DNA from: Desulfurispora thermophila DSM 16022
Lineage (GTDB): Bacteria; Bacillota; Desulfotomaculia; Desulfotomaculales; Desulfurisporaceae
Direction of reading: 5' to 3'
NCBI RefSeq assembly: GCF_000376385.1
Contig: NZ_AQWN01000004.1
Location: forward strand, 62,001 to 126,000
DNA length: 64,000 bases
The notes below the pieces were generated by a model. That model did no database searches, was not told the origin of the DNA, and worked only from the letters and a program-made list of their open reading frames with translations. Each line of letters starts with the position of its first letter. The first letter of the stretch is position 1. Shown here one piece after another: positions 46,786 to 55,704 of the stretch. The position numbers were made by a program, and so were the translations under genes.

Positions 46786-47209
46786 ATTCCCCCCTTCTTA
46801 AGCGATTGATTAAGCCGGCGTAAAGTTTTTTTTCCACGGGCAAAAAATCAAAGTACAGGCTGATGGCTCTGGTTTGAAAGCCAATGCGCTGTTTTTTCTT
46901 GCGGGGGTTTTCATAAAGCAGGCGGCCTTTGCCCAGCACTCGATAGGCGAGGGAGGGTGGCACCTGGTTTAATATTACCAGATCTACTTCCTCTTTTTGC
47001 AGCAGGGCTGTCGCTGTAGTTAACAGGGCCAGTTTTTTGCTGAAGTAATTCTGCGTTGGAACAGCATGATCCAGCAGGATGGCCAGGTCTATATCGCTGA
47101 GCGGAGTTGATTTTCCCGTTGCGTGAGAACCGAACAGGTACATGGCTACAACATCCTCATCCCGGCTGATAGCTTCTATCAGAACGGGCAGTTTCGACAG
47201 CAACGACAT
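46772..47209 (-). CDS. MntA-type nucleotidyltransferase antitoxin
   Basis: 145 residues from ATG 47209 (GGGGTG upstream). The minimal nucleotidyltransferase motif is complete: YLFGSHATGKSTPLSDIDLA with the GSx10DxD signature, and a later acidic residue in EEVDLVIL. It AMPylates the HepT partner encoded next in the operon. The pair is a type VII-like toxin-antitoxin system. Confidence 0.88.
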   Translation of the reverse strand: MSLLSKLPVLIEAISRDEDVVAMYLFGSHATGKSTPLSDIDLAILLDHAVPTQNYFSKKLALLTTATALLQKEEVDLVILNQVPPSLAYRVLGKGRLLYENPRKKKQRIGFQTRAISLYFDFLPVEKKLYAGLINRLRRGEYGGR

Positions 47210-47446
47210 GGTTTCACCCCGCAAAATGGACAGGACCGGGTAAAAGTGGAGCGTTAAGGGTCTGCCTGCTGATTACATACAATATCAGGAAGATTATACC
47301 ATAGCAATACCTGCGGGGAAAGGGCGTGTGTGGCTTTTTCGCCCGTTCTGGATTGTTTGTATCCGGATCGCATAGCGGTTGATTGTGGCGGTTGCTGGAG
47401 CAGATGGGTATAATTTAAACATCAGAAAAAATGGAGGCCGGAAAAC

Positions 47447-49123
47447 ATGATCAAGCTGGCTGGTTTGCTTTCCCGGGTGGCGCTGGTGGCCGGGCGGGCG
47501 GGAGCTACCTGTTATCTGGTGGGCGGCTCTGTGCGCGATTGGCTGCTGGGGCGACCTTTTAGCGATCTGGATCTGGTGGTGGAGGGCGATGCCCGGCATC
47601 TGGCCCGTGCCCTGGCCGCGGAACTGGGTGCGGCGCTGGTGGTGCTGGATGAGCAACGGCGGCTTTACCGCCTGGTGGGGCGGGGACAGAAGTGGCAGCT
47701 GGATCTGGAGGGCATTGCGCCGGGCGGGCTGGTGGCCGATTTGCTGCGGCGCGATTTTACCATCAATGCCCTGGCTTTGGCCCTGGATGCCCTGCCGGCG
47801 AGCATACCCGGAGAAGATGGGAGCGCGGCGGCCGCAAGCGGGGATATGGCGGCGCCGGCAGTTACAGGAGAACTGGACGGAGCAGCCCGACCGGCTGCGG
47901 CCGGGGCGGTGTTCAGGGGGGGAATGCGCCTGGCTGATGGTGCGGAGGAGGTGGCGCACCGGGTGCTTGACCCGGCAGGCGGTCTGGCCGATCTGCGGGC
48001 CGGGCTGATCCGGGCGGTGGGCGACAGCGCCCTGCGGGACGATCCTTTGCGCTGCCTGCGCGCTTTTCGCCTGGCCGGGCAACTGGGCTTTGCCCTGGAG
48101 GCGGGCACGGTGCGCTTGATTCAGGAAGCTGCCCCCGGTCTGGTCCGCTGCGCCGGTGAGCGGATTTGCGCTGAACTGGTGGCCATTTTACTTTTGCCCT
48201 CTGCGGCGCAGCGGGTGCGGGAGATGGAAGAGGCAGCCTCTCTCTGGAGCACCATTTTTCCCTTTCTGGCGCCACTGAAGGGCATGGAACAGGGTGGCCA
48301 CCATGTGGACGACGTTTGGGAGCACAGTGTAAAAACATTGCAATATTTTGAGGCGATGGTGCAAAGCGGCTGGCGGGACGGAGAATGCCACCGGCACCGG
48401 GACGGGGATAGAGGTTTGTTGGTCATAAGCAGCAGGGAAGGGAAGAACGCTGCTGGACAGGTGGAGCATCTGGCCGGGTTGGTCGGGCGGGAATATTTGT
48501 GGCAGCCCCTGGCTGGCGGGCGGCCGCGCCTGTTCCTGCTCAAACTGGCCTGCCTGCTGCACGATGCCGGCAAGCAATTCTGCCGCCGCTACGCCGGGGA
48601 CGGCAAATATACCTTTTACAGCCACCATCAGCTGGGCCGTCCCCTGGCGCTGGAGGCGGCCCGGCGGCTGCGCCTGAGCCGCCGGGAGGCTGAATTGCTG
48701 GCGCTGCTGGTGGAAATGCACATGCAGCCGCTCTTTTTGTATAAAAACAGCGCCCCGGGCGGTCTGCCCGGCGCCCGGGCCCTGCACCGCCTGTACCGGC
48801 GGGCCGGTAATGAATTGCCGGGGCTTTTGGCGCTCTCCCTGGCCGATGTGGCTTCCAGCCGGCTGACCGCCGGGCGGGAGGAGGATTTCGACCTTTACCG
48901 GCAATTTATCGGGCGGCTCTGGCGGCACTACCGGCGGCAGGTCGGGGCCGGCCGTCCACCACGCCTGCTGAACGGGCGCGACATCTGCCGCCTGCTGGGC
49001 GTGCGGCCCGGCCCGCTGGTGGGCCGCCTGCTGGAGGAACTGGCGGTAGCCCAGCTGGAGGGGCGGGTGCGGGACAGGGCGCAGGCCGAGGCCCTGGTGC
49101 GCCAGCTGGCCGGGAAAATCTAG
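47447..49123 (+). CDS. CCA-adding / poly(A)-polymerase-type tRNA nucleotidyltransferase with HD domain
   Basis: 558 residues. Head: VGGSVRDWLLG, catalytic DxD in SDLDLVVEGD, RRDFTINALAL. Neck: DDPLRCLRAFRLAGQLGF. A C-terminal HD domain contains LLHDAGKQF and MHMQPLFLYK. It would add or repair the tRNA 3' CCA end. An Ala/Gly-rich insert at about residues 125-165 (AAAASGDMAAPAVTGELDG) sits between the RRDFTIN motif and the LDPAGGLADL motif, longer than usual. It may be CCA-adding or A-adding; motifs do not settle this. Confidence 0.85.
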   Translation: MIKLAGLLSRVALVAGRAGATCYLVGGSVRDWLLGRPFSDLDLVVEGDARHLARALAAELGAALVVLDEQRRLYRLVGRGQKWQLDLEGIAPGGLVADLLRRDFTINALALALDALPASIPGEDGSAAAASGDMAAPAVTGELDGAARPAAAGAVFRGGMRLADGAEEVAHRVLDPAGGLADLRAGLIRAVGDSALRDDPLRCLRAFRLAGQLGFALEAGTVRLIQEAAPGLVRCAGERICAELVAILLLPSAAQRVREMEEAASLWSTIFPFLAPLKGMEQGGHHVDDVWEHSVKTLQYFEAMVQSGWRDGECHRHRDGDRGLLVISSREGKNAAGQVEHLAGLVGREYLWQPLAGGRPRLFLLKLACLLHDAGKQFCRRYAGDGKYTFYSHHQLGRPLALEAARRLRLSRREAELLALLVEMHMQPLFLYKNSAPGGLPGARALHRLYRRAGNELPGLLALSLADVASSRLTAGREEDFDLYRQFIGRLWRHYRRQVGAGRPPRLLNGRDICRLLGVRPGPLVGRLLEELAVAQLEGRVRDRAQAEALVRQLAGKI

Positions 49124-49270
49124 CAGGGCTGGGCAGCGGCTGTAAGTGTTATCCCCAAAGCTACTTTCAGGGAAGGTTACCGGTTTACTGGTTAACCGCA
49201 AAATTTGTAGTTGTTCAGTCAAATAATTCTAAATTATAATATAAGAAACTTTGACAGGGAGCGTGGGCCG

Positions 49271-49795
49271 GTGCAGCGGGTGTTTAAAATCATGCGCGAT
49301 GCCGAATACCGGCATTTTTTGCAGGAAAATGCCCGGCGGGAGGAAGACCGTCGTTTTTGCCGGCATGACCCGGCGCACCTAAAGCAGGTGGCCCGCCTGG
49401 CCTGGCAGCTGGTGCAGCGGGCGGGATTGGACAAGCTGCTGCAGGCTATTCAATCCGACGCTTGGCGGGTGGGCCGGGAGGTGGTCTATGCCGCCGGGTT
49501 GTTGCACGATATCGGGCGCTGGCAGGAGTACGACAGCGGTACCGACCACGCCCTGGCCGGAGCGGAACTGGCCGCGGGGATATTACAAAGGGCCGGCTTT
49601 AGCGAAACCGAACGGCAGATCATCTGCCGGGCCATCCGGGAACACCGCCGGGGCGGGCCACAGGCCAGCCTGCTGGGACAGGCCCTCTGTCTGGCCGACG
49701 ATTTATCCCGTCCCTGCCGGCAGTGCGCCGCCCGGCGGGAATGCAAGAAATACGGCTATATGGTGGAACTGCAGCGCAGGGTGCAGCTCCTGTGA
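49271..49795 (+). CDS. HD-domain phosphohydrolase-like protein
   Basis: 174 residues from GTG 49271 (AGGGAG upstream). Metal-binding HD pattern: FCRHDPAHLKQVARLAW, AAGLLHDIGRWQEY, DHALAGAELAA and a later Asp in LADDLSRPC. The C-terminus has four cysteines (CRQCAARRECKKYGY), probably a metal site. The substrate is unknown; it precedes the folate genes. Confidence 0.8.
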   Translation: MQRVFKIMRDAEYRHFLQENARREEDRRFCRHDPAHLKQVARLAWQLVQRAGLDKLLQAIQSDAWRVGREVVYAAGLLHDIGRWQEYDSGTDHALAGAELAAGILQRAGFSETERQIICRAIREHRRGGPQASLLGQALCLADDLSRPCRQCAARRECKKYGYMVELQRRVQLL

Positions 49796-49934
49796 TTTGT
49801 GGCCTTAGGCCAAATTTGTGTGCGCAAGTTGATCCGGCAGTGTTTTTACTGCCGGTTGATTGCTTTTGGCGCTTTGAGCGTTAATAATATTAGGTAGATT
49901 TTAGCCAATCAGACGAAAGGCAGTGTGACCTGGA

Positions 49935-51173
49935 TTGAACGATAGACAAAAACCGGTCCGGCAGTACAATGTGCGGCTGATTACGGTGGAAAACGAAGCC
50001 AGCGCTCGGCGTGAACTGGCCGGGATTGGCTGCGATGACTGGGGTATCAAACTGATGGCGCCCAAGGCGGTGTTCCGGGTGCTTAAAGTGTCCGGCCTGA
50101 CGCCCGTGCAGGCTAACATATTAAAGCAGGAAATGCTGGCCCGGGGCGGCGAGGCGGCAGTCAAGCGGGGGGTGGCCGACCACAGTGTTGACAAAACCGA
50201 TGTGCTGCTCATGGGGACGATCAAGCAGTTCAAAGCCGTGCTGGTCAAGCTGCGCCTGCAGCCCTTTGATCTGCCCAATCTGGCCGCCCAGATCCGGGAG
50301 GTGCTGGATGGCTTAAAGCCCCGCCGCCCTTACATACTGGACTGCCGGGGCCGGCAGCTGGAAATCGGCCGGCGCACTCTGGTGATGGGCATTCTCAATG
50401 TTACACCCGATTCCTTTTCCGACGGGGGGCGCTTTTTTGAACCCGAACGGGCGCTGGAACAGGCGCAGCGCCTGGTGGCGGAAGGCGCCGACATCATTGA
50501 CCTGGGCGGCGTTTCCACCCGGCCCGGCCACACCCCCGTGCCCGTGGATGAGGAACTGCGCCGCGTCCTGCCCGTGCTGCGTTTATTATTACAGCATTTG
50601 GACGTGCCCATTTCTGTGGACACTTTCACCCCGGAAGTGGCTCGTGCCGCCCTGGAAGAAGGGGCGCACATTTTAAACGACCAGTGGGCTCTGCAGCGTG
50701 ACCCGGCCATGGCGGCCGTGGCCGCCCGCTATCAGGTGCCGGTGGTGCTCATGCACAACCAGCAGGGTACACAGTACCAGGACCTGATGGGCGATATTCT
50801 GGCCTTTTTCCGCCGCAGCGTCGATATCGCGGTCCAGGCCGGCCTGCCGCGCCACAAATTGATCATTGACCCGGGGATTGGCTTTGGCAAGACGCTGGCC
50901 CAGAACCTGGAAGTGATGCGCCGCCTGCCCGAATTGACCTCGCTGGGTCTGCCGGTGCTTTTGGGCACTTCCCGCAAATCCATGATTGGCAAGACACTGA
51001 ACCTGCCTGTGGACCAGCGGGTGGAGGGAACCGCGGCCACGGTGGCTCTGGGCATCGCCCATGGCGTGGACATTGTGCGGGTGCACGATGTGAAAGAGAT
51101 GGTGCGGGTGGTACGCATGACCGATGCCATGGTGCGCGGCCCGGCCGCGGTGGGCGTGGAGCATATCTTGTAG
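49935..51173 (+). CDS. folP: Dihydropteroate synthase with N-terminal extension
   Basis: 412 residues from TTG 49935. The DHPS core starts at about residue 140: LVMGILNVTPDSFSDGGRF, DLGGVSTRPGHTPVP, KLIIDPGIGFGKT and LLGTSRKSMIG. It joins p-aminobenzoate to 6-hydroxymethyl-7,8-dihydropterin diphosphate. The first 130 residues (RELAGIGCDDWGIKLMAPKA, AVLVKLRLQPFDLPNLAAQI) form an extra domain found in some Clostridia and archaea-like DHPS; its role is unclear. folB and folK follow. Confidence 0.92.
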   Translation: MNDRQKPVRQYNVRLITVENEASARRELAGIGCDDWGIKLMAPKAVFRVLKVSGLTPVQANILKQEMLARGGEAAVKRGVADHSVDKTDVLLMGTIKQFKAVLVKLRLQPFDLPNLAAQIREVLDGLKPRRPYILDCRGRQLEIGRRTLVMGILNVTPDSFSDGGRFFEPERALEQAQRLVAEGADIIDLGGVSTRPGHTPVPVDEELRRVLPVLRLLLQHLDVPISVDTFTPEVARAALEEGAHILNDQWALQRDPAMAAVAARYQVPVVLMHNQQGTQYQDLMGDILAFFRRSVDIAVQAGLPRHKLIIDPGIGFGKTLAQNLEVMRRLPELTSLGLPVLLGTSRKSMIGKTLNLPVDQRVEGTAATVALGIAHGVDIVRVHDVKEMVRVVRMTDAMVRGPAAVGVEHIL

Positions 51174-51195
51174 GGCAAGAGGAGAGGCAGCATTT

Positions 51196-51561
51196 ATGGA
51201 TAAAATCATCATGCAGGGGATGAAATTTTTCGGCCAGCACGGGGTGCTGCACCAGGAAAAAGAGCTGGGCCAGCGTTTTGAAGTGGACCTGGTGCTGGAG
51301 CTGGATCTGGCGGAGGCGGCGCAGCGGGACAACCTGGCCGCCACGGTCAGCTATGCCGATGTGTACCGGGTGGTGGAGGAAATAGTCACCGGGCCGCCCT
51401 TTCACCTGATTGAAGCGGTAGCCGGGGCCATTGCCCGGGCGGTGCTGGATGGTTTCGCCCCGGTGCAGGCGGTGACCGTGCGCATTAAAAAGCCCGGCGC
51501 GCCGGTGCCGGGCATTTTCGACTATGTGGCGGTGGAGATCAGCCGGCGGCGGGCTGGCTGA
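51196..51561 (+). CDS. folB: Dihydroneopterin aldolase
   Basis: 121 residues. IIMQGMKFFGQHGVLHQEKE at the N-terminus with the tunnelling-fold pattern; VSYADVYRVVEEIV and FHLIEAVAGAIARAVL carry the conserved Glu, and a C-terminal Lys lies in VRIKKPGAPVPG. It makes 6-hydroxymethyl-dihydropterin. GGAGAGG precedes ATG 51196. It lies between folP and folK. Confidence 0.92.
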   Translation: MDKIIMQGMKFFGQHGVLHQEKELGQRFEVDLVLELDLAEAAQRDNLAATVSYADVYRVVEEIVTGPPFHLIEAVAGAIARAVLDGFAPVQAVTVRIKKPGAPVPGIFDYVAVEISRRRAG

Positions 51562-51583
51562 GGGGCCCTGGGGAGTGGGGAAG

Positions 51584-52081
51584 ATGAGCGATATGCCCGC
51601 AAATCCTGTGACAGTTTACATCGCCCTGGGCAGCAATCAGGGCGATAAAATTGCCAATATCAGACAGGCGGTGCAGCTGTTAGACACTTACCCTGCCGTG
51701 CAGGTGCACAGGGTGGCGCCACTTTATGCCAGTGCGCCGGTTGGTTATACCGACCAGGACTGGTTTGTCAATACCGTGTTGGAAGCTACCACCAGCCTTT
51801 TGCCGCAAGAGCTTCTGGCCGTAACCCGGCAAATAGAGCACCGGCTGGGGCGGGTGCGCACAGTGCGCTGGGGACCCCGCACCATTGACCTGGACATTTT
51901 GCTTTACGGGAGTACCCATATTGATACGCCCGAGCTGCAAATTCCCCACCCGCGCATGGGGGAGCGGGCTTTTGTCATGGTGCCCCTGGCCGATCTGGCC
52001 CCCCGGCTGCTGGTGCAGGGGCAGGAGGCAGCGCAACTGGCCCGCAAACTGGGGGAGGAACAGCAGATTCAGCGCTTGTAA
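51584..52081 (+). CDS. folK: 6-hydroxymethyl-7,8-dihydropterin pyrophosphokinase
   Basis: 165 residues. VYIALGSNQGDKIANIRQAV and the signature RWGPRTIDLDILLYG, followed by IPHPRMGERAFVMVPLADL, identify HPPK. It pyrophosphorylates the pterin for FolP. ATG 51584 follows GGGGAAG. A terminator ends the folate operon here. Confidence 0.93.
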   Translation: MSDMPANPVTVYIALGSNQGDKIANIRQAVQLLDTYPAVQVHRVAPLYASAPVGYTDQDWFVNTVLEATTSLLPQELLAVTRQIEHRLGRVRTVRWGPRTIDLDILLYGSTHIDTPELQIPHPRMGERAFVMVPLADLAPRLLVQGQEAAQLARKLGEEQQIQRL

Positions 52082-52132
52082 AAGCGGTTTCGCTTCGGTC
52101 CGGACAATGGGCCGTGCAAAACCGCTTTTTTT
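52081..52132 (+). terminator. Rho-independent terminator of the folate operon
   Basis: AAAGCGGTTT (52081-52090) pairs with AAACCGCTTT (52119-52128), then a T-run to 52132. It starts at the last base of the folK stop. Confidence 0.8.
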
Positions 52133-52240
52133 AGGTTACTAAAAAAGATATGGGTAAACAATAAAATAAAACCGTTGGCTGGTAGCAGACGAACAAAATT
52201 TCCCGGTCGGGAAGGGCCGGGAAAACAGGGGGATGTGCGA

Positions 52241-53263
52241 ATGCCTTTTGTTCCGGCTAAAGTGTACTTTGAACGCGATGCTTTAGATTATCCCCTGGGA
52301 CGGGAACTGCACCACAAATTTCAGGCCATGCAATTGCCGGTTACCGTGCTGCCGGACAAAGGCCGCGTGCCGGTAGCGCGCGACGCCACGCCCCGCCAGG
52401 CCTATTTCGAGGCCAAGCGCACCCTGGTGGTGGGGGTGCGGCGCACGCTCAAGCTGGCCACCTGCAAGCCTTCCGCTCATTACCAGCTGCCCCTGACCAG
52501 CAGCTGCAGCGGCAAGTGTGAGTACTGTTACCTGCAGACCACCCTGGGCAACCGCCCCTATGTGCGGGTGTATGTGAACATTGATGAGATCTTAGAAACC
52601 GCCGCCCGGCACATCCAGGAACGCGCCCCCCGGCGTACGGTCTTTGAAGGAGCGGCCACTTCCGACCCCGTACCGGTGGAGCCCTATACCGGCGTGCTGC
52701 GCCGGACCATTGAGTTTTTCGCCGGGCAAAGTCTGGGCCGCTTTCGCTTTGTCACCAAATTCACCGATGTGGACGGCCTGCTGGATGCGCCGCACAACGG
52801 CCACACCCGCATTCGCTTCAGTGTGAATACTCCCCATATCATCCGCACTTACGAGCACGGCACACCGGCGCTGTCCGAGCGCCTGGCGGCAGCCCGCCGC
52901 GTGGCCCGGGCCGGTTACCCGCTGGGTTTTATCATCGCCCCGGTCTTCATCTATGACGGCTGGGAAGATGATTACCGGCAGCTGCTGCGCGACCTGGCGG
53001 CGGAAATAGCGCCGGTAAAAAGCGATGACATCACCTTTGAAATTATCAGCCACCGCTTCACCCGGCGAGCCAAACAGCGCATTCTGGAAGTATTTCCTGA
53101 CACCGGCCTGCCCATGCTGGAGGAGGTGCGGCGCTTTAAATTCGGCCAGTTCGGTTATGGCAAGTACATTTACCAGCCGGCCCAGATGGCGCAAATAGAA
53201 AGCCTTTTTTTCGCCGAGCTGCCGCGTTTTTTCCCCCGGGCTCGCCCCGAGTATCTGATCTGA
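52241..53263 (+). CDS. splB: Spore photoproduct lyase
   Basis: A 340-residue radical SAM enzyme reversing the spore photoproduct (thymine dimer) at germination. The cluster motif is C89-x3-C93-x2-C96 (CSGKCEYCYLQTT), with flanking tyrosines. The family segments RFVTKFTDVDGLLDAPHNG, HTRIRFSVN, PLGFIIAPVFIYDGWE and YGKYIYQP are present. Position 139, where Bacillus SplB has the H-donating Cys141, is Ala (GAATSD); Cys75 (LATCKPSAHY) probably takes this part, as Cys74 does in Clostridium acetobutylicum. This supports a spore former. Confidence 0.93.
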   Translation: MPFVPAKVYFERDALDYPLGRELHHKFQAMQLPVTVLPDKGRVPVARDATPRQAYFEAKRTLVVGVRRTLKLATCKPSAHYQLPLTSSCSGKCEYCYLQTTLGNRPYVRVYVNIDEILETAARHIQERAPRRTVFEGAATSDPVPVEPYTGVLRRTIEFFAGQSLGRFRFVTKFTDVDGLLDAPHNGHTRIRFSVNTPHIIRTYEHGTPALSERLAAARRVARAGYPLGFIIAPVFIYDGWEDDYRQLLRDLAAEIAPVKSDDITFEIISHRFTRRAKQRILEVFPDTGLPMLEEVRRFKFGQFGYGKYIYQPAQMAQIESLFFAELPRFFPRARPEYLI

Positions 53264-54526
53264 TCACGGGTAAATGCCCCGCAGCTCATAGGCCGCCCGC
53301 ACCCGCTCAATGGCCAGGATGTAAGCGGCCTGGCGCATGCTCACATTGTACTTTTGTGCCGTGTGCAGCACTTCCTGGAAACTGTCGGTCATGATGCGCT
53401 TTAAACGGGCGTTAACTTCCCTTTCGGTCCAGAAATAGGCATCGCGGCTCTGCACCCATTCAAAGTAAGACACGGTTACTCCTCCGGCGTTGCAGAGAAT
53501 ATCGGGGATGACCAGGATGCCCCGGTCGGTTAAAATAGCATCGGCCTCGGGGGTGGTGGGGCCGTTGGCCCCTTCGGCCACGATCTGCGCCTTGATGCGC
53601 GGGGCGTTACCGGCCAGCAGCTGGTTTTCGATGGCCGCCGGCACCAGAATGTTGCAGTCCAGCTCCAGCAGATCGCAGTTGCTGATGGCTTCACCCTGCG
53701 GGTAGCCCTGCAGGGTGCGGTTTTGTTGCACATAGGTCAGTACATCATTTACATCCAGACCATGGGGATTGTATACGCCGCCATCCGACTTGGACAGAGC
53801 CACCACCCGGCAGCCCTCCTGTTGCAGCAGGCGGGCTACCGTACCGCCCACATTGCCCGTGCCTTGCACGGCGGCCCGGGCGTTTTTAATGTCTATTCCT
53901 TTCACCCGGCAGGCTTCCAGAATGGTGACGAAAACCCCCCGGCCGGTGGCTTCCTCCCGCCCGGCCGAACCGCCCACTTCCAGAGGTTTGCCTGTGACCA
54001 CGCCGGGCACGGTGTAGCCGCGGTGCATGCTGTAGGTGTCCATCAGCCAGGCCATCACCCGGGCGTTGGTGCCCACATCGGGGGCGGGGATATCCTCCTC
54101 GGGCCCCAGCAGGATGCTGATTTCGCTGGCATAGCGCCGGGTAAGCCGCTCCAGTTCCCGGCGACTCAAGCTGGCCGGATGACAGGTTACGCCCCCTTTG
54201 GCTCCGCCGTAGGGGATTTTTACCACGGCGCACTTGAAGGTCATCAGCATGGCCAGGGCGCGCACATCGTCCAGCGAAACATGGGGATGGAAGCGGATGC
54301 CGCCCTTGGCCGGCCCACGCGAGGTGTTGTGCTGCACCCGGTAGCCGGTGAAGACCTCAATCCGCCCGTCGTCCATGACCACCGGGAAGTTGACCACCAG
54401 TTCCCGCTGGCAGGTGGTCATGATCTTGCGATAGCCCTCGTCCAGGTGCAGGCAGTCGGCCGCCCGGTTGAACATCTGGACGGTCATGTCGAACAGGGAA
54501 CCTTCCGGTATGGCGCAGGTGGACAT
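53264..54526 (-). CDS. gdhA: Glutamate dehydrogenase (Glu/Leu/Phe/Val family)
   Basis: 420 residues. FTGYRVQHNTSRGPAKGGIR, catalytic Lys region IPYGGAKGGVTCHP, DIPAPDVGTNARVMAWLMD and VVTGKPLEVGGSAGREEATG, then a Rossmann domain AAVQGTGNVGGTVARLL. It converts glutamate and 2-oxoglutarate plus ammonia, probably with NAD. ATG 54526 is preferred, with GGGAGG upstream; a TTG 18 nt earlier is also in frame. Its stop abuts that of the lyase gene. A diverged palindromic repeat lies upstream. Confidence 0.92.
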   Translation of the reverse strand: MSTCAIPEGSLFDMTVQMFNRAADCLHLDEGYRKIMTTCQRELVVNFPVVMDDGRIEVFTGYRVQHNTSRGPAKGGIRFHPHVSLDDVRALAMLMTFKCAVVKIPYGGAKGGVTCHPASLSRRELERLTRRYASEISILLGPEEDIPAPDVGTNARVMAWLMDTYSMHRGYTVPGVVTGKPLEVGGSAGREEATGRGVFVTILEACRVKGIDIKNARAAVQGTGNVGGTVARLLQQEGCRVVALSKSDGGVYNPHGLDVNDVLTYVQQNRTLQGYPQGEAISNCDLLELDCNILVPAAIENQLLAGNAPRIKAQIVAEGANGPTTPEADAILTDRGILVIPDILCNAGGVTVSYFEWVQSRDAYFWTEREVNARLKRIMTDSFQEVLHTAQKYNVSMRQAAYILAIERVRAAYELRGIYP

Positions 54527-54635
54527 ATTGCTCAGCCCTCCCAAACAATAATGCTCTTTTGCATTATGTATACAATATACATTAATTAGATGTTACCACA
54601 GGTGCTAGTTATTGTAAATAATATTGCGAAAAATT

Positions 54636-54688
54636 ATTCGGCGAGCGAGGGATACACACCTGCGATTGATTTTGGTTACGCTGTGGAT
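54636..54688 (+). repeat. Palindromic repeat element, copy D (diverged)
   Basis: CGGCGAGCGAGGGATACACA followed 20 nt later by GGTTACGCTGTGG: the same core and right arm as copies A-C with several changes. It lies between gdhA and the SGNH hydrolase gene, outside the acyl-CoA cluster. Confidence 0.55.
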
Positions 54689-54700
54689 AGGAATAAAGAC

Positions 54701-54732
54701 AAATAATTAAAGGAGCGCACCGGTACGCTCCT
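54701..54732 (-). terminator. Terminator after the SGNH hydrolase gene
   Basis: On the minus strand AGGAGCG (54732-54726) pairs with CGCTCCT (54717-54711), followed by TTAATTATTT. Confidence 0.65.
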
Positions 54733-54746
54733 CAGGCATTCTCAGG

Positions 54747-55322
54747 CTATGGTGTTATGTTTGCTCCAGTTGTTTCCGCCAGGTACTCCCGCACCACCCC
54801 AAAGGCGTACTCGGCCATCAACCGGTGTCCGGCCAAAGTGGGGTGCAGGCCGTCCAGGAAGTATTGCTCTTTATCCGGCCCGCTTAAACAGGCGTAAAAA
54901 TCCAGCAGGGGAATGCGCTGCTCCTGCCCGTATGCGCGCAACATATCCCGCCATTTTTGCAGAGCCCGGTCGAACTGGGCGTCGGGTGGCACCGGTGTGG
55001 GAATGCCCAGAAATACCGTCAGTCCCCCTTGCCGCAGCAGGGATACGGCCCGGTCGATATGGCCCAGCGCCTGCTGGAAAACGTCCGGGCCGGGTGCCCA
55101 GGCCAGGTCGTTGCTGCCACCCATCAGGCAGGCCAGCTGGCCGGGTGGCAGGGGGGCCTGCGCTACCAGGGAGAGAATTTCAGCTGTGGTCAGGCCGTTG
55201 TAGCTGTGGCAGACCAGCTCCAGCCCCAGCTTTTGCGCCAGCAAACCGGCCCAGGCCTGCTGCGGCGGGTAAATGTAGCCGCTGGTCAGTGAATCGCCAA
55301 AGGCGAGTAATTTGGTTAACAT
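54747..55322 (-). CDS. SGNH/GDSL-family hydrolase
   Basis: 191 residues. Block I AFGDSLTSGY (nucleophile Ser), block III CLMGGSNDLAW, block V FLDGLHPTLAGH (catalytic Asp-x-x-His), and the block II Gly in SYNGLTT. No signal peptide, so cytoplasmic. Lysophospholipase, thioesterase or other esterase activity is possible. A terminator follows. Confidence 0.88.
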   Translation of the reverse strand: MLTKLLAFGDSLTSGYIYPPQQAWAGLLAQKLGLELVCHSYNGLTTAEILSLVAQAPLPPGQLACLMGGSNDLAWAPGPDVFQQALGHIDRAVSLLRQGGLTVFLGIPTPVPPDAQFDRALQKWRDMLRAYGQEQRIPLLDFYACLSGPDKEQYFLDGLHPTLAGHRLMAEYAFGVVREYLAETTGANITP

Positions 55323-55704
55323 AAATGCACCTCACTATAAAGCAAATTCTGCAGTTCATGACGCAGTCAGGCTTCCAGCAAAATCATAATTATACCGGTA
55401 ACTGTGCAGTGGCACAATGGGGCAAGAAACTCCTGGCCAGGATATGTTTTGGCGGCGGAGAGGTTTATTGTTTTTGCTCCGCCCTTGCAGCAGGAACCAG
55501 AATTGCTTTGCTAGTATTAATATATGCAGATACGCTTATGTTTTTTAGCCAGTGCCGGAAACCCTGTGTCATTACAGGGCGGAGGGTGTGCCGTAATGGT
55601 ACGGGTGCGGGGTGGCAGGATGGCCATGTTTCAGAAAAGACCAGTCAGTTGATTGCCGTGGGCAAACTTGCTGAGCAAACAATCAGGCAGTGGAGGGATT
55701 TAAC
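55323..55704 (+). other. Intergenic leader of the radical SAM gene
   Basis: About 380 nt. A 127-codon open frame (55325-55708) has no family resemblance or ribosome-binding site, and I do not call it. The stretch holds two consecutive hairpins, CCCTGT/ACAGGG (55562-55579) and CCGT/ACGG (55591-55604), whose loops and flanks share the complementary words CATTAC and GTAATG. It could be a structured leader RNA; no known class recognised. Confidence 0.4.

Noticed and set aside
54749-55324. 191-codon plus-strand frame exactly opposite the SGNH hydrolase
   Set aside because: Pro/Arg-rich antisense reading; the minus strand has all SGNH catalytic blocks.
55412-55430. Possible sigma-54 promoter GTGGCACAATGGGGCA
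   Set aside because: The -24 box is good, but the -12 box reads GGCA instead of TTGC, and no sigma-54 regulator is nearby.
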